NCBI GenBank assembly: GCA_020086605.1
Contig: JACBWW010000008.1
Coordinates: 13,438,431-13,502,430 of the forward strand
DNA: 64,000 nt
Reading direction: 5' to 3'
DNA from: Lanius collurio
Lineage: Eukaryota; Chordata; Aves; Passeriformes; Laniidae
A program made the translations under genes and the position numbers. The notes beneath the pieces are model-generated. The model saw only the letters and a program-made list of their open reading frames with translations, was not told the origin of the DNA and did no database searches. Positions 1-11,800 of the stretch are shown here, piece by piece; positions within the stretch are counted from its first letter, which is position 1, and each line of letters opens with the position of its first letter.

Positions 1-790
1 TTGTAACACTGTAGGTATTTCCTGTGAGGATGTGGAAATAGAGAATACTACAAAACAGCTTCCCTGTTTTGCTTACCAAGCAGGAGTAACACATGCCTGG
101 ATTCACACTGATAAGGGTTGGCTCCCAGCAATCCCTGTGGGCTAGGGGAGTGCAGGCACTGACGAAGTGGAAGAACAAGTCTCCACTGCAAAGCTGGTTA
201 AGCAGCCTCATAGGAGAGGTAGTCTTGGAAGAGTCAGGTTCTGTGTCTATGGCTGTAGATTTACGCTTCTGTGAACCTATGGGGACTCTGTATTTCTAAC
301 ATTGAAGGCAGTGTTTGCTCTTCATTGCTTCCAGGCATGTAGAAAGTGTTTTCACTTGTTCCCATTTTCACTAGGTCAAAAGCTTGGTTTTGTATCACTG
401 TTCCTGCACTGATTGTTGGCTGAGAGGCAACTTGAAATATTATGAATTGCCCTAAAAGTGCAGTTTGAATGCTGACTCCTCTTCTGGTATTTAGAAGCTG
501 TGGTGGCTGATACTCTGACAGTTTCTCCATGGCCAGAAAATGATCTCAGAAAGAAATGGAGGTGCAGAGCAACTTACCTGAATCTAGGTACATAGGTGTT
601 GCAATACGTGTAATAAAATTATAGAGCTGGAAAAGTGTATTTTTGGAGATATTCCTTGTTTGGGAGGAAGTAAATTTAACTGAGATTGTTTTCTAACGTG
701 TTTTACTTGAAGTATAAATGTTGCACCTGAGATTTGTTGCTGTCTGAGCTAATACTATACAAAATCACAATTTCAGTAATAGAAATAAAT
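1..790. other. IQGAP2 intron / region downstream of F2RL2
   Basis: No exon of IQGAP2 is recognisable here, so the left edge of the window lies inside an IQGAP2 intron. The 3'UTR of F2RL2 (minus strand) must run leftwards into this stretch. I see no AATAAA on the minus strand; only an AGTAAA variant at about 702-707 could serve as a polyadenylation signal. A minus-strand ORF of 89 codons at 261-530 is discussed in the findings and is not called a gene. Confidence 0.6.
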
Positions 791-1878
791 TCATTTTTCC
801 CTGGATATTTTAACCATTGTTAGATAAATATTGGATTGACTTCTAATTTTTGACATCAGAAAATAAAGGAAAGGATCAAGACAACTGTTTAGGCTGCTAA
901 GACATAAAGCAATTAGATAAAAAGAATACAACCTGTCTGTATTGTAATAGTAATAGTTGATGTGATGGATAATAAGGATAATATTGCTTGGCACAAAGCA
1001 AATAGCAAAGATGGTAAGAATCAAAAGACTGACTTTAACATACCAGAACCATTCATGAGTCTTGAGTGTTCGTATAATTGAGACGTAACAGAACACAATA
1101 GTTGCAAGCGGTATCAGAAACCCAAACACTGCTAACGACACGTAGTAGTAGAACTGGAAGGAAGATACGGTTTCACAGGCGCTGTGCACGTCGTGGCAGG
1201 TGTAAATGTCCAGCTGCTTCACGTAATAGCTTTGCTGCATGATGCCAAGCGGGAGCATGTACAAGAAGACGATGGCCCACACGGCAGCGCAGGCGGCGAT
1301 GGCATAGGCGCGCTTCGGGAGGCCCTTGTAGGTGAAGGGGTGAACGATGGCCATGTAGCGGCTGACGCTGATGCACGTGAGCAGCAGAATGGAGCAGTAC
1401 ATGTTGCCATAAAACACTGCCGTGGCCGTTCGACACATGGCTTCCCCAAATATCCAGTTGTTCCCATTGATGTGGTAGGCTATTTTGAAGGGCAGCATGA
1501 TGCAGAAGAGCAGGTCTGAAACAGCCAAGTTTGTGTAGAGGACGGCAGTGCACACAGAGCGGATCCTGCAGAGTAGCATCCACAAAATGATGGCATTAGA
1601 TGGTACACCCAGTAAAACAGCACTGAGGTAGACAGCAGGTATTAGCTTGGTGCTCAGGGAGCTGGTCAGGTACTCCAGTGTGGTGTTGTTCACTTCTGTT
1701 AGAGTGGAGTCATTTGACTTCTTTGAAGTGCATTTGTTTTCTCTGATATGGATGGTTGTTGTTTCCCCTTCTATAGCATAAGGGGGGATGTAATCATAGT
1801 CTCTGGCTGAAATTCCACGAAAAGTTTTGATAAGAGACACTGTTTTAATTGCAGAGCCATTCCGTGAAAATTCTGAAG
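791..1878 (-). CDS. F2RL2: F2RL2 coding exon 2 (mature receptor, stop at 791-793)
   Basis: The exon begins just after a polypyrimidine tract and AG at 1879-1880. Its first two bases complete an Ala codon begun by the last G of exon 1. It encodes residues 19-380, including the cleavage site (codons at 1823-1828) and all seven transmembrane helices. The open frame continues upstream to an ATG at 1918, but those 13 codons are intronic and not part of the protein. Confidence 0.97.
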
Positions 1879-3634
1879 CTTGGAAATAAAGCAAAGTAAA
1901 AATTGTTAAAAAGGACAAACTACTTTATTGACAATATAATGCACCTTAGGAACACAGAAGGATAACCATCTCCATATGAAAAGCAACATAAGTTTAAAAG
2001 ATTTGATGACCTTCTTCTCTGCTTTGAGTATTCATATCAAATGTATGGACAACAGTCTTCATTTATTGTTTCATACCCACTTGAAAATTCATCATTAATG
2101 TAGTATTAGCTGATCTTTCTGCATTTTGTGTGTTTTCAGTAATCTTTGGTGAAAAATATCAGACACTTCTGTAATGCTTATGAGCAGTGGAGGGTTTTTC
2201 CCAGTAGTAGCAATGTTGGTCGTTCATAATATAAGCAGTCTTGGTTTAGGCTTGATCAGAATTTCCAAAGCAAACACCATTACTGTCCTTGTCACTTCAT
2301 GTATGAAATGCATGACTGCAAAAGATGCAAAAAGCACTGTCTAGTCTTAACACAGACTGAAGCTCTCAAATTAGAAAACTGAAATTACACTTGTTTTCTT
2401 TGGTCTCACATGTCAAATTGTTATTCTTCAGCTTCTGACTAAAGCAAATCAGATCTTTTCAGCTTCTCGCACCTGAGCAAGGGCAGTGTCTTCAGAACTG
2501 AAAGCAAATGCTTGGGCAGGTATTAGGTGTAATTTACTGGAAAGTGAATAAAACTTTTCAAGCAGCAGAAAAATGTTCAGTGAGTAAATATTGCCAGCAT
2601 GTGGGCAAAAACAGTAATATCACTTTTATTAATGCCTGTTCCTGAATCTGTAGTAGAGAAATTTGAAGAGACATTGATATTTCCACGTGAAGCACAAATG
2701 TGTTCAAAATGCTTTTTGAAGCCATGTGTTGTAAGATAAATTTTGCACAGTAAACAACTGTGTAAGTATTTGTGTCAGTTTTATTTTCTTAGCTGCATTT
2801 AATGCAAAATTACTTACTATAAAGCCTAGAGCATGCACTATGAAACTGGAATTCAGAAGCAAACTGAAATATGGATGAAAATCTTTGGACTTTTTTTACC
2901 TTTCCATATTTGAATAAAATAGGGAAAACAGTTTTATTAATGCTTACTGGCAGATTTACAGTAGAATCTTTTTAAATAATAATTGGTAGACTACATCATT
3001 TCTAGAAGTTTTTTGATGGTTACTCCAGAAAACTAGTTTTAATTGCTCTTTTAAAGTCATACCTGTGCCTTCATAGGCAAGCATGTGTACGTGTATATAT
3101 ATATTTATTTATATACAAAAAAAATATTTATGTATACCAGCTTTTAAAATGAGCTTGGTTTGAAAAGAGTTTTAATTCTAGAAAGGAAAAAAAAAACAGA
3201 TTAATTATTTGATCATTTCCTTTGGTTATTTTTATCACAATAGTCAACTGAGCATTTCCTTCTAATAACACCATCTGTGAAGTTGTAAAACAAGACACTA
3301 CATGTTTAAAATTATCATATCATTACAAAAATACAAGATAAAAGATGTCTTCAGTAAGTGCAAAAAGTTCCCTTAAAATTCTTTATAGAAAATGACTGGG
3401 AGAGGTAAGGTGTCACTGAACTGGAAAAATAAAAATCTGCTTAAAAGGAGACATCCTAGAGCAGTTTTCTGTAATGATGTTTGTAAAACTTTGAGTTTGC
3501 AGCTGATAAAGCAACATCATTGTCAAAAAGCCCATATTATTTACTAAAATATGGAATAGATACGGAAAAGAGGACTCACCTGTAGTGCAAAGACTGGTAA
3601 GAGAGAGCACTCCAGTGAAAAACAGTATCTTCAT
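791..3634 (-). CDS. F2RL2: Protease-activated receptor 3 (PAR3), two coding exons: 3634-3580 and 1878-791
   Basis: This is a complete thrombin-activated class A GPCR of 380 residues (55 + 1,088 coding bases); human PAR3 has 374. Exon 1 encodes a hydrophobic signal peptide starting MKILFF and ends at a GTGAGT donor in phase 1. Exon 2 holds everything else. The predicted thrombin site is Lys36/Thr37, exposing TFRGIS as tethered ligand (human TFRGAP), followed by an aromatic/acidic hirudin-like stretch with DYDYIPPY. Seven hydrophobic helices follow. PAR family marks are the block YLTSSLSTKLIPA before TM1, FKIAYH at TM2, CHDVH in extracellular loop 2 and DPFLY in TM7. The DRY position reads SRY. 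The cytoplasmic tail is very short, as in human PAR3. The gene lies antisense inside an IQGAP2 intron, the same nesting as in mammals. The start is the first Met of the signal peptide. Identity is secure; expression is not visible from sequence. Confidence 0.97.
1879..3579 (-). other. F2RL2 intron 1
   Basis: An AT-rich intron of 1,701 bases with a GTGAGT donor and a TTTCCAAG acceptor on the minus strand. It contains only short simple tracts, such as a TATATATA stretch near 3,095 and an A-rich stretch near 3,187. I see no other gene or recognisable mobile element. Confidence 0.85.
3580..3634 (-). CDS. F2RL2: F2RL2 coding exon 1 (signal peptide)
   Basis: The exon encodes 18 codons, MKILFFTGVLSLTSLCTT, plus the first base of the next codon. 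The composition is a short basic start, a hydrophobic core and small residues near the end, as in a signal peptide. The exon ends ACTACAG before GTGAGT. The phase matches exon 2 exactly, which supports the pairing. Confidence 0.93.
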
Positions 3635-3900
3635 TGTAGTGTGTGAAATCCAGCCAGCTGAATGATAGTCCAGTGCGCTAGTTCATCTTGAAAGGTGTTT
3701 TGTGGGGGCTTTTTCCCCTCTGTAATGGACTAAAGAATGATTGATCAGGCCTCCAGAAGCATCCTGGAAGCATGAGGTTTACGGTAAGGAGCTAATTTGT
3801 TCTTTGTCTGCTACAGCAAGAGGGTGTGACGTATCCAAATATGCACACATGACTCAGTTTCAGCCTCAGCCCAACACAGAGATAAAATTGCTTTACAGCA
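3635..3900 (-). promoter_or_regulatory. Probable F2RL2 promoter and 5'UTR
   Basis: This is the sequence immediately upstream of the F2RL2 start codon on the minus strand. It is not CpG-rich and has no clear TATA box at a convincing distance. A TGACGTAT (CRE-like) element lies near 3,827-3,834. Promoter assignment rests only on position. Confidence 0.35.
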
Positions 3901-5761
3901 GCAATTTAACTCCTAATTTACCACAAGCCTGAAGCTGATGTGCAGGGTTCTGCCGAAATTAGTTCATAGAGATATTTGGAGCAAAAAAGTGTTTTCTAGA
4001 AAAATCAAAGGGTGTGTTTAGTAAATCCTCAAGGGTCTCATTCAGAGACCAAAATGTCATATGGCTGAACTCTGTACCCTTCTCCAGGGAAAAGCCAGGC
4101 TTGGAGAAGAGTGTGATGATCTCAGTTTAGCAAAAGGCAAAGATGGAAAGAAGACACACATACAAACATGCCTTAGGAAAACTGCATTCTGCTTTGCCTT
4201 TTGCCTCCCTACCCACTGTTAGCTGTCTGCTGTTTCAATCCAGCTACTGCCTCCACTCAGGCGGTTTCCACTCCTCCACAGCCTGCAGCTCCTAAAACCT
4301 TTCCCCTATTTTCATTTGCTGTTTTGTTGATCCCTTCCTTTTTCTCTGCTTGGCTTTTTTTTTTTTTTTTCCCCTCCCTTCAATGCCAAATAACAATAGC
4401 TTTTTTTCAGCAAGCAAAATTAGCCCAAGTCTTGGTCTGGCTTCCAGGCTAGTTGCAAGGCTCAACATGAACTCTGTGTGGCTCCAGAGCAGTCTTTTGT
4501 CTGTTCCTGTATTTAATGTGTAAAAGCTGGATACCAGATGAGGAATTCTTTTCAGTTTCTCAGTGCTTTTCTCAAAATTCGTGGCAGTTTGGGAATTTAT
4601 TAAACATTCTCTCAAATGCTAACTCTCTCACTTGTTAGAAAAAAAGCAGTGTGTGTCCACTATCCTGTGATTGTCTGACACCACTTCATGTTATTTATAT
4701 ATTCTGCTACCTTATTTACATAGATGATACAAAGAACACCATGTCTTTAGGGGTTTTTTTACCCTTTTTTATCTTTGTCATTTCTGTGGATATCAGATTT
4801 ATTAGATCTTTGGCCTGAGTTTCAGTGCTTAACCAGGGATACTCATTGCAAAGTTGCTTCTTTGTCCACACTCTTATTGTTGGAATGTTTCTAGCTATTT
4901 TTTTTTCCTGAAATATTTGTGTTGATATTATCCTAGAACTCTGTCAATCAATACATTCCAGTTTCTCTCATCATTAGTCTATTATAGGCCTGGCACTATT
5001 TCCTCTTTAGCATGAATTCCCCCCCCCCAACTACTGGATTAGATTTTAAATATTACTTTAACCCTGTTTTATCTGCTGAAGTGCTGCTATCACCTGTGAG
5101 CCTGGGCAATAGAGTTGGTTAGCAGGGATGTTGAGCCCACTGTACTGCACATTTTATTTTAACTTGGGTTTAATGTCATGCACTTTTAGCCTGTAAGAAG
5201 AGCGGTCCCTACTCTGCTGATTAATTACAGAAATGTTTGCACAAGCTAAGTCATCATTACTAAACCTGAGCTGTGTTTCCATGTCAGTTTTCACTCATAT
5301 TTTCTAATGTAATATGTACTTAGATATATACAAGGATCCTTTCCAAATAAGAGAATTTGAAAGAAAGCCAACTTCCTGCAGTCTTCTGCTATTCTCTCCT
5401 ACTATCACAGTGCTGCCTGATGTGGGATTTAATGTGACTCAGACTATTTTGCCTACATATCATGGAAATAAAAATGTTCCAATTTTTATTGATCTTTAGT
5501 AGGATGAAATCTATGCCAGCAATGTCAGCAAATTCTCCTGTTCTTTTACACATCAAAACTTTCAGAGCTTTGTATCTGAATGGGATCTTTTTCAAGTTAT
5601 CAAATAGTATATGAATATTTCGTTTAGATTTTAAACAGTCAAATTCTTTTTGGTGTTCAATGGCTTTGCAAAGCAGAGATTGTATATAGGAGCTGTATCA
5701 GTATATTGAGACAACTGTTATTATTCCATTTTTTCAAGGCTTTTTACTGTCCTTTTTCCAG
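3901..5761. other. Rest of the IQGAP2 intron upstream of window exon 1
   Basis: Non-coding, AT-rich sequence between the F2RL2 promoter and the first IQGAP2 exon of the window. It holds a T-tract near 4,358-4,371 and a C-tract near 5,020-5,027. I recognise no exon or mobile element. Confidence 0.6.
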
Positions 5762-5852
5762 GAAACACAAGATGAATCAGCGCTTCTCTGGCTGGATGAA
5801 ATACAAAGAGGAATCAATGACAGCAATAACAACATAAAAGAAGCAGCAATAT
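5762..5852 (+). CDS. IQGAP2: IQGAP2 window exon 1
   Basis: 91 bases encode 30 residues including DESALLWLDEIQRGI, a hallmark of the IQGAP coiled-coil repeat region. The exon starts in phase 0 and ends in phase 1 at ATGTAAGC. Confidence 0.95.
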
Positions 5853-8800
5853 GTAAGCATTAACCTGCATCTGCACTGCTCTTGTTTTTCTTGGTCTTGG
5901 GAAACTAAAATTGGTAATTTACTTTTTCCACTTCAGGGAAGGTGGAAGCCCTTCAAATACATGAAATGAAATGCATGTTCTTTGTCATACTAAAATTGAG
6001 ATGACTTAAAACTATAGGAGTGGTGCTAGTTCTATCTAAAGTGGTAATCTGTAAGGTGTGTCTGATAATTCAGTGGATTTGATTATACAGGTTAATATCA
6101 TGACCAATCTTTCTAATGTCAGTGTATCTTTATGTAGCTCACAAAATAGATGAATGAGAAGGGATATGCTGTTCAGGAGCTTCTTTTGCTATATATAAGA
6201 CTAAAATCTTTATGCATGTTGTAAGAGCAATTTTTTATGTTTACAATTTTGCTTATTCATATTTCTTTATATTGTCTTTTATGAAGTGCTAACAAACAAA
6301 ATTCAGGAACATATTAACTTCTAAAGCAGTGTAAAAAGAATGTTAGCTCTTCCTTTCTGTATATGCTCTTCCAGTCTGTAAGGAAGAGGAAATCTGTAGG
6401 AAAAATGCTGAGGCTTAATCTGTCAGAATGTTGTTTACTGAATGCACTCAACACCTTTTGTCAAGGCTTGGGCTGAATATAATAATTTTTGAAAAAATAT
6501 TCACAACACATAATAAACATTGGCAGGTAATGCAGAAGCAAGCACAGCTGGGTGTATGGGGCACATGGCAGAGCACGGGGGTGTGCCTGCCTGTTCCAGG
6601 GCCAGCACAGCCCAGACAAGGCACCGGGTATTGGTCAGGCTTCTGCTCCACTTGGCTTTGGGTGAGTCAGTGTCGCCTTCTCCTGCACCTTTGGAGCTAG
6701 TGAATGCAAGTGCTGGAGTCAGTGCATTCCTGCAGTGCTGTGCTCAGCCGTCTCTGGTGCAATGCGGCTGCTGTGAGCCCACAGGCACGTCAGGAGTTAC
6801 TGCTTGGGAAGCTGTGGGTAGAAGAGCTGGCTATTACAAATAGCTATCTCTGTCACAGAAACATTGCATTTTGTGTTTCTATTACTTTAGAATTGATCTA
6901 AACAATACAGTCTTCACGTAAGAAGGCAGATACACTGAAGATAGGTGAAGTATTTTTGTATTTGGTCATGCATCCCGAGAAAGCGTTTGGTTTGTGTTTT
7001 CTGAGATAGGGTCAGATACACATACAAACAGTCTTAACCAAGCTGAGGAGTGCTGATGCCTTCTTTTATGGAAAAACCTGCTTCCCGTGCATGCCACCCA
7101 GAGCCATGAGGAAGCATCTGAGCACAGAGAAGGGAAGGAAACACGCAGCTTATAAAAGGATTGGAGTTAAAGATCAACTTGAAAACACCTTCATTTGTGT
7201 TCACTGGTGTAAAAGCATTAAGAATACATATCATAAGCAGCCTGCAGAAGTTAGAACAGCATAATTCATATAGCAATGCCATACAGTATTGCTAATGGTA
7301 AACCTCTGCTCCATCCACTACCTAGTTGTAGTAAAATCTTTTCATATAATCTGTGTTGGTAAGAAATGCACAGCTTTTCACAATGAAGGATGCTCAGTGG
7401 AACTGTTTTAACATGTCACTTTTAGGAAAACAATACTAATCTTGTGTACTCTGCCCTCTGGGTTGAAAGGAGGCATTGTCAGCACAGCACATTCTTAAAG
7501 AGCTCTAAGGTTTTGCAGCTAAAACCTGAGATTCAACATTTCCCATGGCACAGAACCTGATACTTCCTATAACTAACACATCCTGTCTCAGGAAGTTTGC
7601 ATGTTGTGTTCACGTAGTCTAAACTTAAAGTTCAGCTTGATCACAACTTGGAAAGGAACTTTTATTTCATCTGTCACAGAGGCATTATTTTTGAAAGGCA
7701 AATAACTCCAAAACTTTTGCAAGGTAGTCAAAGATGTATTTTTCAGTTAAAAAAGTGGGTTTGAGATTGCTGCAGTAACGGCAATAAAATAAGCAGTAAA
7801 ATAAGAGAAGATACTGGCAGCAGTACTGAAACAGTTCTTGATCACTTCCAAACTAACTTTTATGCCTTATATAAATACTAAATGGTACAGTATTAAAATT
7901 TTAAAAGGTTTTTATAGTTTTACCTGTCAGTAAAGGACTCTGTATCTTGTACCTTTATTTAGGAAAAAAGTATTCAGTGCACTTCCTAACACGCTGTGGT
8001 GCTTGCTGTGTGTTTTGTATCACCTTGCTTCACTTCTTGGAAGAGTTCAACCAAGTTTTGTACTCCTTATCTAAGTGGAGAACAAAAAAACATGGGCCAA
8101 GTATCAATTGTATAGTCCTCAGGAACAGATTTTGAACACTGACTTTGGTCTTGCACAGGAAGAGTCTGTCAAAGCAGGAAGTCTGTCCTGAGAGAGTCCA
8201 AGTTATAGGAAAAAGCTGATCTTTGGCCTTGTTGAGAGTTCAGGCTTATCACACCAGACAACTGTAGCTTTGTATATCACAGCTGTTTAAAGGGAGGATG
8301 AGTGCGGAAAAGAGCCCTTCACGGTGTTGATCTGGTACTGGCATCCCAACTGCTAGAGAAGCAGACTGGAGCTGACAATTTTCTAGCACTTGGGGATGGC
8401 TAATCCCCAATTATCTTATGATTTTCCAGGGTCCCTGTGGCTTTTCTCTACAGCAACAGCCACAGTATTAATTGCTAGCACTTAAAATGAAAGGAATAAT
8501 TTCTGCTGAGTTTTTTCCCTGATAAACATTTTTCTTATATTTTCCTTCAAAAATGCAGGCATAATTAATTAAAAGATGAGGAAAAGCCAAATGTCAGTGG
8601 ACCTACATAAACAAATCTTAGCTAAAGTTGTGTTTTCTTTTGTCTTTGTAAAAACGTCATCCAGCACCCTTAACTATATGATGAAATGGAGGAAGGAAAG
8701 CATTCAAATACTGCTGAACTGAGAGTTGATGAGGCACATTGGGACCATAAGAGTCTGGGGCCAGCAGCAGCCAGCTGTAACGTGTGGCTTCCCCATATTT

Positions 8801-11800
8801 CCTGCTTCCTTGCTGCTGAGGCCAGGTGCCTGGATATCACAGTGCCACAGCAATGGTAGAAAGACATCTCCCAGACACATGTGTGCTGGGCAGAGGTCTG
8901 TTTCAAAGCAGAGAAACCTAGCAGGATGCTATCTGATAGAAATCCAGATGGTGGTGGTGTGGTATTGTGCATCTGCTTTGTTACTCAGCTGGCTGACAGT
9001 GTATTATTGGTTGATCTGTTGCTGCCTAGCCAAAGCTACCTATTCCACCTTAGTCAAACTAACAACAAGGAAAAGCTGTTTCTATTACTGAAATCCTTTT
9101 CTGCTTGCTCAGTCTCATGGAGTGACTTCTGTACATGGGCTTCTGATATTTGGATGCATTTTGGGTCAGCTCTGTGTGTGCAGGGACCTCCTTTATACTG
9201 ATGTGGATAGATACAATGTCAGGGTGCTGCAGCGTGCAGTGCAGCTCTGGGGTGCAAAAGTAGCCAGATTCTCTCGAGCCAGGGTATAATGTGGATATTC
9301 TAACTATTCACTTGTTCCTCTGTGCATGGATCTTGCATTCAGACGTGAAAGAACACCTTTAAAGACCAGAGCAACCATTTCTAAAGCAGCCTAAACATCT
9401 AGTGAGTAAGGTACTCTTGAAGTGCCGTGTGCTTCCATGTGTGCTGCCAGGTATGGTGGAATCTGTTCCTTCAGTGCTGGTGTGATCTTATGCAAGGAAT
9501 TCCTGAATTAGAGTATAGGTAACACCAGATAATATAAAAGTTTGCATATGCTTCCCAGCATCACCTCTTAGAGTGAGATGTGCCCTGGAAACAAAAGCTG
9601 CATCTCTGGGAAATTCAAGGGCATGAATTTGCTTTAAACAAGTTCCTGAGGAGGGTGAGTTCAAGGGTTGCTTCAGGATGCTGACTAGGTTGCTGCAAGA
9701 ATTTACTCAGGGCAATCAGTTTTCATTCCCATTTTGTACGGTAACACAGCTTGTAACCAAATTACTTCCTGTACCTCTAGAAGGCTCTCAAGTGATGAGC
9801 AGATGATGGCCTGTCTGTTAGGGCAGGCTGAGTGTGGGGGTACTTGCCATCCTCAATGCCTGCCCTGCTGTCACCTGGTGTGTCATTGGGAGCAGCTATG
9901 CCCTCAGACTGCTCTCAGTTGTGCTGTGGCTGCATCCCAGCCTGGGTGGAGCACACACTTCCTTACCTAACAAGCTTGCTGTTCTCCAAAATACTTGTCC
10001 TTACAAGCATGAAGGAAGCTGAAAATGGGCAAAGCTCTGAATGGCTGCGTATGACATGCTGTCTGCGTGTGCCAGTGTTAGAAGTACATTTTCAAAGTTT
10101 CTGGAGGCTAGAGTTATGGGTACCTAGAGTATAAGACGCTTAATTTTCTATGTTATTATTTTACCCTAGTGGCTGTTGGAATATCAATGATTAACAAGAG
10201 CTTGGAGAAGGGTGATTCACAGCCAATCCTGATGATACTGCAGTCAAAGTTTGGATTACGAGTCATTCCTGAATGTGCTGAAGCCTACTTCAGGAACCTC
10301 TCTGAAGCCAAAAACATGAAAACTACAGAAGGTAAAAACTGCCAGAACAGGACAGTTCCACATGTCCATATCACTGAGGCAATCAGAAAGCTAGAACAAC
10401 AAGCTTACCTAAAATCACTGTAAATTGAGGGAGATAGCTGCTAGTTTAAAATCTTTTAGCTAATGTTATACTTTTCCAGGTGCTTTTTACATGACATTGG
10501 ACTGTTGCTCACATAATGCAGATCACAGTACATGCTGAGAAACAAGTCTAGTGATTTCCAGAGTCTAGCTGAGACTTTCTATAATGTCAAACCTGCTTCT
10601 GAGTGAATTTAGGGCAGCTTCTCTGTGACTGTCAATGGACTAGTCCGTTCTCTCAGAAAACCATATTACTCTCTGATATTTTTTTTTAGTGTTAGCAGAT
10701 TCAGAGATGCACACATCTGTCTTACAGATTAACGTCAAAGATCAAGCCAGTATCTGACAGTGTTCACAGCCCAGTTATAGTCCCTGTGCATTGCCAGAAC
10801 AACAGTTACCAGCAAAAGCTGGGGCTAGAATCTGCTCCTAGCAAGATCATGGGGTGTTTTGTCATGTTCTGGTCACAGCTAACAGCAGCCAAGGTTAACG
10901 GACAGCTAAAGTTAAAAAAAGTTACTGTCAAAGTAGTACCTGTTCTCACAGTGGATGGGCATGTTTCACTTTGCAACATGAGTATTTTGAGGGCCTTGCT
11001 AGCTTTATCTTGGGGCCTTTTGTCCATGAGGAAATGAGGCTTTTCCTGCCTGTCAGGATGCAGTCTGGTTTACCAAAGCAATAAACAAGAAAATTATGTG
11101 GATATAGGAAATGTCCTGTGTGAGGTACAAGTCAGTAAGTCCAGCATTTGGGCAGAAGACAAGAAAAATATTTTCTATAAACACAGTCTGTTTCACTTAA
11201 GAGTGATGATGTAAGACAGAGCATGCACTGTTTCAGGAGCACTAACTTGGCACGTTAGGGTTTGGAGAGGCTAGCAGTGGATCTCGTAGCTGTTTCACTA
11301 ACCTTACAGCCATTTTGTTCTAGAGGAATGACCCTCATCCACCTAGCACAGTATTTTTAAAATCCTTACTACAAAAAGGCCCACCCAAGATACAGAGATT
11401 TTGCATGTCAAATGGCTTTGCAGCAAGTACAGGGAGGGGAAATGAGTAGGGAGAGCTGTAATGTATTAGTGAAACAGGACACAAATGTGTACTAACGGTA
11501 TGAACTGCTTTTAGGGTCAAGCGAAAGTCCATGGATTAAAATTGTAATGAAAGCCATGTATGATTACTATTACAATGTGGAAACTGAGGAAGGTAACTGT
11601 GTTGAGCCCCAAGGAGTTCTACCAAAAACGTCATGGTTAACTGGTGAAGAAATCCAGGTAGGTGGCTAAAGCATTTGCTTTTATTGCAAAAGCAACATGA
11701 ACATTTGAGAGCACATGAGACAAGGCAATATCAAGAGGCTGTGGTGGGTGAAACTGAAGGTCACTTTATCAGTTATCTGCTTCTGACAAGGGCAGCAACT

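Noticed and set aside
1173..1583. ORFs overlapping F2RL2 exon 2 in other frames
   Set aside because: Shadow frames of the receptor coding sequence.
1879..1918. ATG at 1918 as start of F2RL2
   Set aside because: It lies before the splice acceptor; the signal-peptide exon at 3580-3634 joins in phase and gives the expected length.
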